Of a DNA stretch of 64,000 nucleotides, positions 1-9,224 are shown in pieces; the stretch's first letter is position 1, and every line of letters begins with the position of its first letter. Under the pieces are notes generated by a model. It was given only the letters and a program-made list of their open reading frames with translations, was not told the origin of the DNA and searched no databases. Made by a program: the position numbers and the translations under genes. Source of the stretch: JAPLST01 sp964397565 (lineage in GTDB: Bacteria; Auribacterota; UBA3054; JAPLST01); contig CAYNJC010000008.1 in assembly GCA_964397565.1 (NCBI GenBank), positions 1-64,000 on the forward strand, given 5' to 3'.

Positions 1-204
1 CGGCTACAATTAACGGACGTCTGCTGTAGCCGCGGCAGGAGAAGCCGCCCTCAGCACGGGCGGCCACAATTAACGGACGTTTGCTGTAGCCGCGAGCGTT
101 GACCGCGGCAAGAGAAGCCGCCCTCAGCGCGGGCGGCTACAATTAACGGACGTCTGCTGTAGCCGCGGCAGGAGAAGCAGCCCTCAGCGCGGGCGGCCAC
201 AATA
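1..204. repeat. Tandem array of a dispersed palindromic repeat
   Basis: Three copies begin at 1, 61 and 134, with a truncated fourth from 194. Units are 60, 73 and 60 bp; the second carries a 13-bp insertion. Each has an ACAATTAACGGACGT segment and a GC-rich core that reads GCCGCCC...GAGGGCGGCTTCT on the opposite strand. The same core recurs inverted at 6370-6430 and 18880-18925, so this is a genome-dispersed family. The array probably continues left of the window. Confidence 0.85.
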
Positions 205-215
205 TGGCACATGAC

Positions 216-244
216 TTGACAACCGTCGCCATAATTGGTATACT
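216..244 (+). promoter_or_regulatory. Sigma-70-type promoter, TTGACA-N17-TATACT
   Basis: A consensus -35 (216-221) and a -10 TATACT (239-244) are separated by 17 bp. The -10 ends only 9 nt before the ATG at 254, and no Shine-Dalgarno sequence intervenes. The predicted transcript has a leader of 0-3 nt. Confidence 0.75.
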
Positions 245-253
245 GGTACCAAT

Positions 254-2158
254 ATGAAAACTAAACCGCGCGCACCGGACGACGATGCCGGCCACGCTAA
301 TGCCCTCGCCCGCGAGGCCAGCCCCTACTTGCGCCAGCACGCTCACAATCCCGTGGACTGGCTGCCGTGGGGTGATGCTGCCTTTGCCCGCGCCCGCGCC
401 GAAGACAAACCAATCTTCCTCTCCATCGGCTATGCCGCCTGCCATTGGTGCCACGTCATGGCGCACGAGTCATTCGTGGACCCGCACATCGCCATGTTGT
501 TGAATGCGCATTTTATCGCAATAAAAGTTGATCGCGAGGAACGGCCGGATGTTGACGATCTCTACATGACCGCGGTGCAGATGCTGACCGGCACCGGTGG
601 CTGGCCCCTCTCGGTTTTTCTGACGCCGACGGGTGCGCCGTTTTTTGGCGGCACGTATTTCCCGCCCGAAGAGCGGTCCGGCATGCCGGGCTTCACGCGG
701 CTGGTGCAGGAAATTGCGCGGCTGTGGCGCGAACGTCGTGCAGACCTGCTCGCAGATGCAGATGCGCTTACGCGCGCGCTGCAGGCACCGCCTGCGCCGC
801 AGCCAGCCGTGGCCACGCCACTGTCAGATGTGCCGATCACTGCCGCGGTGCAAGCCTTGTTGGCCAGTGCCGACCGGCAGCATGGCGGTTTTGGCCCGGC
901 ACCGAAATTCCCCAATCCCGCGCTCCTGCAATTGTTGCTATGCCAGTATGAGCGCACCGGCGACGTGGCAGCGCTGGCCGGCGTCACGCGCACGCTGGAT
1001 GCCATGGCGGCCGGCGGCATTCACGACCAGATCGGCGGCGGCTTTCATCGTTATGCGACTGATGCCGCCTGGCGCGTGCCGCATTTTGAAAAAATGTTGT
1101 ACGACAACGCGCAGCTTGCCACGCTCTATCTCGCCGCCTACCAAGTCACGCAAAACGAGCAGTACCGCGTCATCGCCTGTGCCGTTTGCGAGTATGTGCT
1201 GCGCGACCTGACCGATCCTGCCGGCGGCTTTTACAGCGCGGAAGACGCCGACAGCCAGGGGTGCGAAGGCGCCTATTACGTGTGGACGCCGGCCGCGGTG
1301 CGCGCGTGCCTGCCGGCCGACGAGGCCGCGTTGTGCTGCGCCTGGTTTGACATCACGGATGACGGCAATTTCGAGGGCGCGACGATTCCGCATGTGGCCG
1401 TTGCACCGGCAATGTTTGCCGCGCAGCACGGACTGACCGCAGCAGAACTGCACGCGCGCCATGACCAGTGGCGCGCAGCCTTGCTGGCCGCGCGTGCCGC
1501 GCGCCCGCGCCCCGCCACGGATGACAAGATCATCGTGGCGTGGAATGGTTTGATGATCTCGGCCTTGGCACGCGCATGGTCCATTACCAAAGACGCGCGC
1601 TACCGTACCGCCGCCGAGCGGGCCGCGACGTTTGTGTTGACGCACGTGCAGGTGAAGGGCCGTTTGCACCACAGCGTCTGCGCCGGCCGCCTAAGCGGGC
1701 CTGCTTTTGCCGACGATTATGCCGGCCTGATTCTGGCCCTGCTCGACTTGCACCAAACCACGCGGGACAGCCATTGGCTCGCACAAGCGGAGCCCTTGGC
1801 GCAGACACTTCTGCGCGATTTTTGGGACGACGTCCACGGCTGCTTTTTCCTGAGCGCCGCGGATCACACGCACTTGCTGGCGCGCCCGCGCCCCATGGAT
1901 GATCATGCCGTGCCATCCGCCAATGCCCTGGCTGCCCAGGCGCTTTTCGCCTTGGGCGGGCTCACCAAACACGCGGCGTATCAGCACATGGCGGAACGGG
2001 TCGTGCGCGCGGCGCATGCCGAACTGCTGGCGGCGCCGGTCAATCATTGCGCGCTGTTGCGCACCCTTGCCGCGCTGCTGCGAGGGCCGCGGGAGAATGT
2101 CCGGCCGGTCACTGCACCTGTGCATAATTGCTGCACCCGTGCGACATGCCATGCCTGA
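254..2158 (+). CDS. DUF255 thioredoxin-like / six-hairpin domain protein (YyaL family)
   Basis: The 634-aa protein has an N-terminal thioredoxin-like domain with a CHWC motif at residues 63-66. A long alpha/alpha-barrel region resembling six-hairpin glycosidases follows (for example GGGFHRYATDAAWRVPHFEKM near residue 265, shown in part). This order is diagnostic of the YyaL/spermatogenesis-associated protein 20 family, whose biochemical role is unsettled. Length is near the family norm of about 650-690. The ATG at 254 sits just behind a strong promoter and has no visible ribosome-binding site. The end overlaps the next gene by 8 nt. Confidence 0.88.
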   Translation: MKTKPRAPDDDAGHANALAREASPYLRQHAHNPVDWLPWGDAAFARARAEDKPIFLSIGYAACHWCHVMAHESFVDPHIAMLLNAHFIAIKVDREERPDVDDLYMTAVQMLTGTGGWPLSVFLTPTGAPFFGGTYFPPEERSGMPGFTRLVQEIARLWRERRADLLADADALTRALQAPPAPQPAVATPLSDVPITAAVQALLASADRQHGGFGPAPKFPNPALLQLLLCQYERTGDVAALAGVTRTLDAMAAGGIHDQIGGGFHRYATDAAWRVPHFEKMLYDNAQLATLYLAAYQVTQNEQYRVIACAVCEYVLRDLTDPAGGFYSAEDADSQGCEGAYYVWTPAAVRACLPADEAALCCAWFDITDDGNFEGATIPHVAVAPAMFAAQHGLTAAELHARHDQWRAALLAARAARPRPATDDKIIVAWNGLMISALARAWSITKDARYRTAAERAATFVLTHVQVKGRLHHSVCAGRLSGPAFADDYAGLILALLDLHQTTRDSHWLAQAEPLAQTLLRDFWDDVHGCFFLSAADHTHLLARPRPMDDHAVPSANALAAQALFALGGLTKHAAYQHMAERVVRAAHAELLAAPVNHCALLRTLAALLRGPRENVRPVTAPVHNCCTRATCHA

Positions 2159-3803
2159 CGCCTTTGTCGAAACACAGCTTAGCGGTTTGCCGGTCAGTGC
2201 CGGCATGGCCTGCGCGCCCGTGTGCGTGCTCAATGATGCACAGCACACGCGTGTGCGCTACGACCACACGGCGACGACCGATGCGGCGACCGAGACGACC
2301 CGCCTGCACGCCGCCCTCGCCGCCGTTGCGGTCAAACTCAAACAGATGGCGGCCGATGTCAGTGAGCGCATCGGGCGCGCCGAGGGTGATATTTTTGTGG
2401 CCCTGCGCATGATGGTCGAAGACACGGCCCTGCGCCAGAAACTGGACAACACGTTGGCAACCTGCAACTGCACGGCGGAAGCCGCGGTGCTGCGCACCTT
2501 TGATGGGTATGCCGCCCAACTGCAGGCGCTCGGCGACGACTATATTCGTGAACGCGCCGTCGACATTCACGGCCTCAAAACGCACGTGCTCGAAGAGCTC
2601 ACCGGGGCCGGCATGGTGTGGCGCTGTCAGGGGGTGGCCCAGTGCGAACGCGGACGCCAGCGCATTATTGTTGCGCGCGAATTGTCGCCGACCCAAATGG
2701 TCACGCTTGATCTCGCGCAGGTGCGCGGCATCGTCACCGAATGTGGCGGCGCAACCGCGCATGCCGCCATCTTGGCGCGCGCGCTCGGCATCCCCATGGT
2801 GTCGGGCATCCGCGACCCGCTTTCGCTGATTACCTGCGGCACCGTCGTGCTGGTGAACGGCACGACCGGCGCCGTGACCATCTGGCCCGGCGCCGCAACG
2901 CGCGCGCAGGCGGCAGCGCAGGTCGCGGCCGTTGCGCCGGCCATGCCCGGCGCCGCACGCGTGCCTGGCTTCGCCGTTCATGCCAACATCAGCACGGTCC
3001 ACGATCTGCCCGAAGTGCTGGCCCACGATGCCGAGGGCATCGGGCTGTATCGCACGGAATACGAATTTCTGACGGCCGGCGCATTGCTGGATGAAGACGC
3101 CCAATACGCACGCTATGCGCAGGTGGTCACGCAACTGCGCGGCAGGCCCGTCTGTGTGCGCTTGCTCGATATTGGCGGCGACAAGGAATTGTCCTTTCTG
3201 CAGGTGCCCAAGGAAGCGAATCCCTGCCTTGGCTGTCGCGGCGCACGTTTTCTCCTGGCGCATCCGGAGCTGCTGGCGGTGCAGGCCCGCGCCTTGCAGC
3301 GCGCCGCCCAGCATGGTCCGCTCGGCGTGCTCTATCCGATGATTTCGAGCGCCGCCCAATTTACGCAGCTCAAAAACGTATTCTGCGACGCGGTCGCCGA
3401 TCTGCCCGCCGCCGCGCTGCAGCACGGCGTCTTGTTTGAAATCCCGGCAGCCTGCCTCGAAGCGGCCGCACTGTTGCGCCTCGCCGACTTTGGTAGCATC
3501 GGCACGAATGATTTGCTACAATATCTGTGCGCGGTGGATCGCAACAACGCCGCCGTCGCGGCTGAGTACCAGCCGGACCGTCCGGCCTTCTGGGCGCTGC
3601 TCGACATGACCGTCACGGCAGCCCACGCCGCGGCCAAGCCGTTGTCCGTCTGCGGCGAGTTGGCCGGCGATCCGCGCTATACCGCCCAGTTGATCGCATT
3701 GGGGTTCCGCTGCGTCAGCACCAACGCGCGCGCCATTGCCGCGGTGCGCGCCGCCGCGCGGCAGCAGCTTCCTTTTCACGTTCTCACCAGGAGCCGGTCA
3801 TGA
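2151..3803 (+). CDS. ptsI: Phosphoenolpyruvate-protein phosphotransferase (PTS enzyme I)
   Basis: Enzyme I takes phosphate from PEP and passes it to HPr. This 550-aa protein (usual length about 570) has the swivelling His domain with GGATAHAAILAR, where H204 is the phospho-acceptor. The C-terminal PEP-binding barrel shows CLGCRGARFLL, SIGTNDLLQY and the catalytic-cysteine motif SVCGELAGD. The ATG at 2151 was chosen because it overlaps the upstream stop and gives a family-like N-terminus. No HPr or sugar permease gene lies in the window, so a regulatory (nitrogen-PTS-like) role is possible. Confidence 0.88.
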   Translation: MPDAFVETQLSGLPVSAGMACAPVCVLNDAQHTRVRYDHTATTDAATETTRLHAALAAVAVKLKQMAADVSERIGRAEGDIFVALRMMVEDTALRQKLDNTLATCNCTAEAAVLRTFDGYAAQLQALGDDYIRERAVDIHGLKTHVLEELTGAGMVWRCQGVAQCERGRQRIIVARELSPTQMVTLDLAQVRGIVTECGGATAHAAILARALGIPMVSGIRDPLSLITCGTVVLVNGTTGAVTIWPGAATRAQAAAQVAAVAPAMPGAARVPGFAVHANISTVHDLPEVLAHDAEGIGLYRTEYEFLTAGALLDEDAQYARYAQVVTQLRGRPVCVRLLDIGGDKELSFLQVPKEANPCLGCRGARFLLAHPELLAVQARALQRAAQHGPLGVLYPMISSAAQFTQLKNVFCDAVADLPAAALQHGVLFEIPAACLEAAALLRLADFGSIGTNDLLQYLCAVDRNNAAVAAEYQPDRPAFWALLDMTVTAAHAAAKPLSVCGELAGDPRYTAQLIALGFRCVSTNARAIAAVRAAARQQLPFHVLTRSRS

Positions 3804-4315
3804 GTAGCACGACAGACAGCATTACCTTGCAGGGCAATCCGTTTCATCTGGTTGGTGCCCACGTGGCGGTGGGTGACAACGCGCCGGCCTTCACGGTGCT
3901 GGCCAATGATCTCACGCCGGTCACCGCGGCCACGTTGGCCGGCACGGTCAGCGTGCTCATCAGCGTGCCATCGCTCGACACGCCGGTGTGTGATCTCGAA
4001 GCCAAGCGCTTCAACAAAGAAGCGGCCGCGCTGGGCCCCAAAGTGCAAATTCTGTGCATCAGCACGGACTTGCCGTTTGCCCAGGCGCGCTGGTGCGGCG
4101 CGGCCGGTGTCAGCGCCGTCAAGACCCTGTCGGATCATCGCGACACGTCCTTCGGCCTCGCCTACGGCGTGCTGATCAAAGAGCTGCGCTTGCTGGCGCG
4201 CGCCGTCTTCGTGGTCGGGCCGGACAGCGTCATTCGCTATCGCCAACTCGTGCCGGAAGTGACCAGCGAGCCGGACTATGCCGCCGCCCTCGTCGTCGTC
4301 AAGAATTTGGTATAA
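3800..4315 (+). CDS. tpx: Thiol peroxidase (atypical 2-Cys peroxiredoxin)
   Basis: Tpx reduces hydroperoxides using thioredoxin. The 171-aa protein has peroxidatic C64 in SLDTPVCDLE and resolving C99 in ARWCGAAG, close to the E. coli spacing (C61/C95). The start overlaps the ptsI stop by 4 nt (ATGA), implying translational coupling. Pairing with a downstream ferritin gene suggests an oxidative-stress/iron module. Confidence 0.92.
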   Translation: MSSTTDSITLQGNPFHLVGAHVAVGDNAPAFTVLANDLTPVTAATLAGTVSVLISVPSLDTPVCDLEAKRFNKEAAALGPKVQILCISTDLPFAQARWCGAAGVSAVKTLSDHRDTSFGLAYGVLIKELRLLARAVFVVGPDSVIRYRQLVPEVTSEPDYAAALVVVKNLV

Positions 4316-4316
4316 T
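4311..4316 (+). promoter_or_regulatory. Candidate -10 box for the ferritin gene
   Basis: A perfect TATAAT overlaps the tpx stop codon. No convincing -35 is visible 17 bp upstream. The start would be near 4323, giving a leader of about 30 nt that contains the AAGGAG ribosome-binding site at 4340-4345. Confidence 0.4.
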
Positions 4317-4352
4317 GCACAACAACACCTAACGCACACAAGGAGACCCGTG

Positions 4353-4844
4353 ATGATTGGTAAAAACATAGTGAAAGAACTAACGGCCCAGATCAATGCC
4401 GAGCTGTATTCGGCCTATCTGTATCTGGCCATGGCATCCTGGTTTGAGCACGCCAATTGGGGCGGCTTCGCCAAATGGCTCGGCGCGCAAGCCAAGGAAG
4501 AGATGGGCCACGCGCTGAAGTTTTACAAATATCTCAATGATCGCGGCGCGCACGTGACGTTCGACGCCATCAAAGCCCCGCAGAACGAGTGGAAAGACCC
4601 GCTCGATGCGTTCAAGGCCGTGGCCAAGCATGAAGCGTACATCACCGCGCGCATTCTCAAACTGGTCGCGCTGGCCACCAAGGAAAACGATACTGCCAGT
4701 CAGATTTTCCTGCAGTGGTTCGTGACCGAGCAGATTGAGGAAGAGAAGCACGCCGATGAGATCGTGCGCATGCTCGACCTGATCAAGAATTCGGTGCACG
4801 GCCTGTTCATGCTCAACGCGCAGCTTGGCAAACGCGAAGGCTGA
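4353..4844 (+). CDS. ftnA: Bacterial non-haem ferritin
   Basis: The 163-aa four-helix-bundle iron-storage protein carries the ferroxidase ligands E17, E50 and H53 (KEEMGH), a HEAYITARI helix and QWFVTEQIEEEKHADEI. This matches prokaryotic FtnA rather than bacterioferritin: the haem-ligand methionine context of Bfr is not evident. The start is the ATG after an AAGGAGACCC ribosome-binding site. It lies 37 nt after tpx. Confidence 0.92.
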   Translation: MIGKNIVKELTAQINAELYSAYLYLAMASWFEHANWGGFAKWLGAQAKEEMGHALKFYKYLNDRGAHVTFDAIKAPQNEWKDPLDAFKAVAKHEAYITARILKLVALATKENDTASQIFLQWFVTEQIEEEKHADEIVRMLDLIKNSVHGLFMLNAQLGKREG

Positions 4845-5467
4845 CCCCTGAACGCAGATACTATGGCCACGAAGACACCAAGACACGAAGAAATCGCAGA
4901 GCCAGACATTGTTTATTGTGCACCCGCAGCGTGCTGCGCTTTGACAACCACAAATGTCATTTCTAGTACTNNNNNNNNNNNNNNNNNNNNNNNNNNNNNN
5001 NNNNNNNNNNNNNNNNNNNNNNNNNNNNNNNNNNNNNNNNNNNNNNNNNNNNNNNNNNNNNNNNNNNNNNTGCCTGAACCCTGAACCCTGAACCCTGAAC
5101 CCTGCTGCAGCTCAGATACTATGGCCACCAAGACACCAAGACACGAAGAAATCGCAGAGCCAGACATTGTTTGTTGTGCACCCGCAGCGTGCTGCGCTTT
5201 GACAACCACAAATGTCATTTCTAGTACTGCTTCTTCTTCGTGCCTTCGTGGCAAATCTTTCTGCCTGAACCCTGAACCCTGAACCCTGAACCCTGCTGCA
5301 GCTCAGATACTATGGCTACCATGACACCAAGACACGAAGAAGAGGCAAGACAAACAAGTTGCTTTGGTGCAGCCGCAGCAGGCTGCGCCCGGCCAATAAC
5401 ATTGTCTGCGTTTTCTTCGTGCCTTCGTGCCTTCGTGGCAAATCTTTCTGCCTGAACCCTGAACCCT
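4845..5467. repeat. Non-coding repeat region with a 191-bp unit and CCCTGAA heptamers
   Basis: This 620-bp gap holds no credible gene. Copies of one unit begin near 4856, 5114 and 5305; the last two are 191 bp apart. Each unit has CCACGAAGACACCAAGACACG on the left and the inverted equivalent CTTCGTGCCTTCGTGG on the right, flanked by tandem CCCTGAA heptamers (5073-5104, 5265-5294, 5452-5467). The inverted ends make each unit a potential long hairpin. The third copy has a diverged interior. Confidence 0.85.
4971..5070. other. Assembly gap (100 Ns)
   Basis: Exactly 100 Ns lie inside the repeat region, the conventional filler for a scaffold gap of unknown size. The true number of repeat units cannot be known from this sequence. 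Confidence 0.97.
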
Positions 5468-6295
5468 ATGCCCATGCCTTCCGTCAACATTGGCAAACTC
5501 AGGATCGGCGCCGGCGCGCCGCTGGTGCTGATCGCCGGCCCGTGCGTGATTGAAGAAGAACGCATCACGCTCCAGATCGCGCGCACGCTCGCCGCGCTGC
5601 GCGACGCGCTCGGCATCGGCATCATCTTCAAGGCCAGCTTTGACAAGGCCAACCGCACGTCGGCCAAGGGCTTTCGCGGCCCGGGCCCGAAAAAAGGCTT
5701 GGAGATTCTGGCGGAGGTCCGGCGCACAACCGGCCTGCCGCTGCTGACCGACATTCATTTGCCGCAGCAGGCGCGCCTCGCCGCCGCTGTGGTGGATGTC
5801 CTGCAAATTCCGGCGTTTCTCTGCCGCCAGACCGATCTTCTGGTCGCCGCCGGCAACACCGGCAAAGTGGTCAACATCAAGAAAGGCCAGTTCATGGCCC
5901 CGCGCGATATGCGTCAAGCGGTTGACAAAGTGCGCGCCACCGGCAATGACCGCATCATGCTGACCGAACGCGGCAGCACCTTTGGCTACAACAATCTGGT
6001 GGTGGACCTGCGCAGCCTGGCGATCATGCGCGCGCTGGGTGTGCCGGTCGTGTTTGACGCGACCCACGCGGTGCAACTGCCCGGCGGACAGGGCACGGCT
6101 AGCGGCGGCGAACGCCAGTTTGTGCCGCTCTTGGCACGCGCGGCAGTGGCGGCCGGTGTGGATGCGATCTTCATGGAAGTACATCCGTGCCCGGACAAAG
6201 CGCTCTGCGACGGCCCGAACAGTTGGCCGCTCGAGCAATTGAAAGCGCTGGTAACAACGCTGCGCGCGCTGGACAAGATTAGTAAGAACGCCTGA
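5468..6295 (+). CDS. kdsA: 3-deoxy-D-manno-octulosonate 8-phosphate synthase
   Basis: KdsA condenses PEP with arabinose 5-phosphate to give Kdo 8-phosphate for lipid A/LPS. The 275-aa protein has IAGPCVIEEE, KASFDKANRTS, a TERGSTFGYNNLVVD block and FDATHAVQLPGG, the full family signature. C26 in the GPCV motif is the position that marks metal-dependent KdsA enzymes, whereas E. coli has Asn there. Start is ATG 5468 or 5474, directly after a CCCTGAA array, with no clear ribosome-binding site. Confidence 0.93.
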   Translation: MPMPSVNIGKLRIGAGAPLVLIAGPCVIEEERITLQIARTLAALRDALGIGIIFKASFDKANRTSAKGFRGPGPKKGLEILAEVRRTTGLPLLTDIHLPQQARLAAAVVDVLQIPAFLCRQTDLLVAAGNTGKVVNIKKGQFMAPRDMRQAVDKVRATGNDRIMLTERGSTFGYNNLVVDLRSLAIMRALGVPVVFDATHAVQLPGGQGTASGGERQFVPLLARAAVAAGVDAIFMEVHPCPDKALCDGPNSWPLEQLKALVTTLRALDKISKNA

Positions 6296-6337
6296 TGCGC
6301 GCGCACCCGGCGCCGCGCGTGCCGCACGTTACCAATC

Positions 6338-6468
6338 ATTACTTATGAGTGCGCTTGCTCCTTTGCAGCATCCTTGCAGCCGCCCGCGGCGAGGGCGGCT
6401 TCTGCAGCCGCGGTCAGCGCCCGCGGCCACAATTGGAATGCAAACAAGCAAGCGCACTCATTAGTAAT
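6338..6468. mobile_element. MITE-like palindromic element with 22-bp terminal inverted repeats
   Basis: The left end ATTACTTATGAGTGCGCTTGCT (6338-6359, shown in part) is matched by its reverse complement at 6447-6468 with one mismatch. The interior contains the dispersed GCCGCCCGCG-GAGGGCGGCTTCT core also seen at 1-204 and 18880. It has no coding capacity and lies between kdsA and the mscS-like gene. Confidence 0.7.
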
Positions 6469-6705
6469 TAACGCTTCATTCCATGCATCCGGCTTTGCCT
6501 CCCTACCAACGGCGTATGCGCGCCAACTTGGCGGCGCGGCAGCGGCAGTCTCGCGCGGCCAACGCAAGACGGTGTTCCGCGCGCGCCTTCGCAGCTGGGA
6601 CGTCGTGACGAACTACTCCATGCCCAATTTGCTATACTTAGGTGCTGCGCACGGCATCGTGCTGTGCGGCGCAGCGTTTGTAACGCCCACCTTGGTTGGC
6701 TGGCT

Positions 6706-9030
6706 ATGCGCACCTTGATGAATGTCCGTGCTGGTCTGGCACTGTTCTGGTTGGGCAGCGCCGCCGGGCTGTCCGCCGCGTCCGGCGTGACCAATACCTT
6801 TTGGCGCGACGCCCTGCAGACCAAGCAGCGCGAGGCCACCTATGTTGCCAACGAAATTGTGCTGATTAACGAGACGATTGACGTCAAGTGCACGATCATT
6901 ACCAAGCTGCTGGTGGACACGCAAGTGCGCTTTCACACGTTGTTGTTCCTGCTGAACGCGGCGACCGACAATCCGCATGAATTTGTCGCCCTGCACCGCG
7001 AGTTGCTGCGCTTGCAGCATCAGGTGACCCGCCAATGTCTGTTTCTCGAGGATGCGACTGGAGATTTGGAGGGTGGGATTGTGGTGGTGCGCAACATGGC
7101 CCAAGAGCTCGAGTTCATTGTCGCCCGCGCGCAGATTCCCGATGAAGATGAGGCGCTGCGCCGGATGCGCACCGGCGTGCAGCAGCTGACCGCGGCCTTG
7201 GCCGCGCAAACCAACAAAATCGCCGTCGCGCTGGCGGCCGCCCAACCACTGCGGGCCGAGATGGACGTCAAACTGGCCGAGGTCCAACGCGAGATGCGGA
7301 CACTGATGCGCGACATGCTTTTCACCCGTCAATTCACAATCCTGTCGCCATTGGTGTTGCGCTTCACGGCCTTGGAACTCCGCCAAGTGAGCGCGAATCT
7401 GGGCCATGTGCTGGCGGAACGCCTGCCGTGGCGCGGGTATGATCCTGTTGTTCTGTTGGGCTGCGTTGCCCTGCTGTGGTTGCCGCTGACGGGGACGGGC
7501 TGGTGGCTGCTGCGGCGGCGCCGGCCGCACATTGAGCACGTCTCGCCGGCCGCGTACCGCCATCTGCGCCACGCGCTGGGCTGGCTTGGCGCGGCCTTCG
7601 CTGCGTATGGTGCCGCCTGGGCGCTGCCGCACCCGACGCAGTTGGTCTGCCAAATGCTGCTGGTCTATTGTGTGCTGGCGGCGGCGGCGCATGCCGCCCG
7701 GGCTTGTCGCTTGTTGTGTGACGGTGGCGATGCCCGCCTGTGGGTCCAGCCCCTGCTGTCCTTCTGGCTCGTGATGACGGTATGTGAAGTGCTGGGCGTG
7801 ACAGACACGCTGCATGGCTTGTTGAACATCCTCGTCGTGATCGTGGTCATGCGCGCGCTGTGGCAGATGCGCCGCCGCCACTATCCACGCTTTGAGACCT
7901 GGGCAATCCGTGCATCCTTGCTGATATGCGGCGCCATGCTCTTGCTGTGTCTGGCGGGCTATCTGCGCATGACGCACATGCTGCTGTGGCTGTGGCTGCC
8001 GTTGGTGGTGGGGCTCGAACTAGGCGCGACGGTGACGGGCTTTGCGCACGCGCGTTTTGTCGCGCGCATTCCGCAGCATCACGCCGCGCTGCGCATTTTC
8101 CTGACCGGCATCGGGATCCCCTTGGTCTGGCTGGCAATCATTGGCCTGCAGATCGCGTATGTCAGCGCTTTGCTCGGCGATTGGGCGTTGATCGAGGCCC
8201 TGCTGATGAAAAAACTACAGCTCTTCGGCATGCAGACGGATGTCATCGCGGTGGCCGCCATTCTGTTCTTGTTTTTTATTGTGCAATCGCTGATCGGGGT
8301 GCTGCGCCTGTTCTTCGACCGGCTGGCGGCCTGGCGCAAACTGGAACACAATGTGGTGCCGTCGTTGCACAACATCTGCACCTATGTGTTGTGGAGCATC
8401 TACGCCATTGTGCTGCTGCGGCTCTTGAACGTCAATCTCAGCAGTTTGGCCTTGATTGCCAGCGGCGTCAGTGTCGGCCTCGGGTTTGGTCTCAAGGACG
8501 TCGTCAGCAATTTTGTCAGCGGCATGATTATTCTTCTGGGCCAGATTCTACGCGAAGGCGACGTGCTTGAGATTGACGGCAAACTGGTCAATGTCTTGCG
8601 GATCAATGTGCGTTCGACGGTGGTGCGCACGCGCGACAATGCGATTGTCACGATTCCCAATGCCACCGTGATTTCCGACAAACTGATCAACTGGACGCGC
8701 AATGACCCGACCATGCGGCGCGACCTCAGAGTTGGCGTTGCATACGGCTCCGACGTGCGTCTGGTGGCCAAACTCTTGGTCGAGGCCACCCAGGGCAATG
8801 CCCATGTCTTGCTCGAGCCGGCGCCCAAAGTGTTGCTGGCGGATTTCGGTGACAACGCGCTGGTCTTCTGGCTGCGCCTGTGGATTGACGATGCCGCCGA
8901 CCGTGATTGGATCGAATCCACCGTGCGCTGGGACATTCAACGCCTGTTCAGCGCCCACGGCGTCACCATCGCCTTCCCGCAAATGGATGTGCATCTGGAC
9001 GACAAGCGCGTGCGGGAACTGCAGGCATAG
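6706..9030 (+). CDS. Large MscS-family mechanosensitive channel
   Basis: The 774-aa inner-membrane protein has a signal-like N-terminus and an alpha-helical, probably periplasmic, region (about residues 20-230). Multiple transmembrane segments follow at about 235-590, then the MscS pore/beta domain: GLGFGLKDVVSNFVSGMIIL, EGDVLEIDG, and RTRDNAIVTIPNATVISDKLINW. This architecture resembles MscK/YbdG-type large MscS proteins that relieve hypo-osmotic stress. Start is ATG 6706; ATG 6718 is an alternative. A TATACT box at 6633-6638 is a possible -10. Confidence 0.87.
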   Translation: MRTLMNVRAGLALFWLGSAAGLSAASGVTNTFWRDALQTKQREATYVANEIVLINETIDVKCTIITKLLVDTQVRFHTLLFLLNAATDNPHEFVALHRELLRLQHQVTRQCLFLEDATGDLEGGIVVVRNMAQELEFIVARAQIPDEDEALRRMRTGVQQLTAALAAQTNKIAVALAAAQPLRAEMDVKLAEVQREMRTLMRDMLFTRQFTILSPLVLRFTALELRQVSANLGHVLAERLPWRGYDPVVLLGCVALLWLPLTGTGWWLLRRRRPHIEHVSPAAYRHLRHALGWLGAAFAAYGAAWALPHPTQLVCQMLLVYCVLAAAAHAARACRLLCDGGDARLWVQPLLSFWLVMTVCEVLGVTDTLHGLLNILVVIVVMRALWQMRRRHYPRFETWAIRASLLICGAMLLLCLAGYLRMTHMLLWLWLPLVVGLELGATVTGFAHARFVARIPQHHAALRIFLTGIGIPLVWLAIIGLQIAYVSALLGDWALIEALLMKKLQLFGMQTDVIAVAAILFLFFIVQSLIGVLRLFFDRLAAWRKLEHNVVPSLHNICTYVLWSIYAIVLLRLLNVNLSSLALIASGVSVGLGFGLKDVVSNFVSGMIILLGQILREGDVLEIDGKLVNVLRINVRSTVVRTRDNAIVTIPNATVISDKLINWTRNDPTMRRDLRVGVAYGSDVRLVAKLLVEATQGNAHVLLEPAPKVLLADFGDNALVFWLRLWIDDAADRDWIESTVRWDIQRLFSAHGVTIAFPQMDVHLDDKRVRELQA

Positions 9031-9047
9031 GAGGTCACGGAGTTCAG

Positions 9048-9137
9048 GAGAAATTATGAATGATGAGTGATGAGTGTCTGCGCAGCATTCATAACGTGTT
9101 TTTTTGCGTTCAGCGTTCATAGTTCATAGTTTCAGAA
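9048..9137. repeat. Degenerate heptamer arrays between mscS-like and lrp-like genes
   Basis: Two short arrays have a 7-bp period: GAATGAT/GAGTGAT at about 9057-9077 and GCGTTCA/TAGTTCA/TAGTTTC at about 9109-9134. Nothing else is recognisable in the gap before the lrp-like promoter. Confidence 0.7.
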
Positions 9138-9147
9138 ATGCAGGTCT

Positions 9148-9177
9148 TTGACGGCGGGGCGGACTTTTTGTTATAAT
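9148..9177 (+). promoter_or_regulatory. Promoter TTGACG-N18-TATAAT
   Basis: The -35 TTGACG (9148-9153) and -10 TATAAT (9172-9177) drive the Lrp-like/aminotransferase pair. Transcription should start about 9184, next to the ATG at 9183 and 41 nt before the ATG at 9225. Confidence 0.72.
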
Positions 9178-9224
9178 CCGCCATGGTAACAGATAATCAC
9201 GCATGGCACGCTCCGGGCACCGAC

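Noticed and set aside
1..204. CRISPR array
   Set aside because: The units are 60-73 bp and nearly identical throughout; there are no short repeats alternating with unique spacers, and no cas genes.
9183..9224. ATG 9183 as the start of the Lrp-like protein
   Set aside because: Kept only as an alternative: family homology begins at MDELL (9225), although the promoter geometry would allow a leaderless start at 9183.
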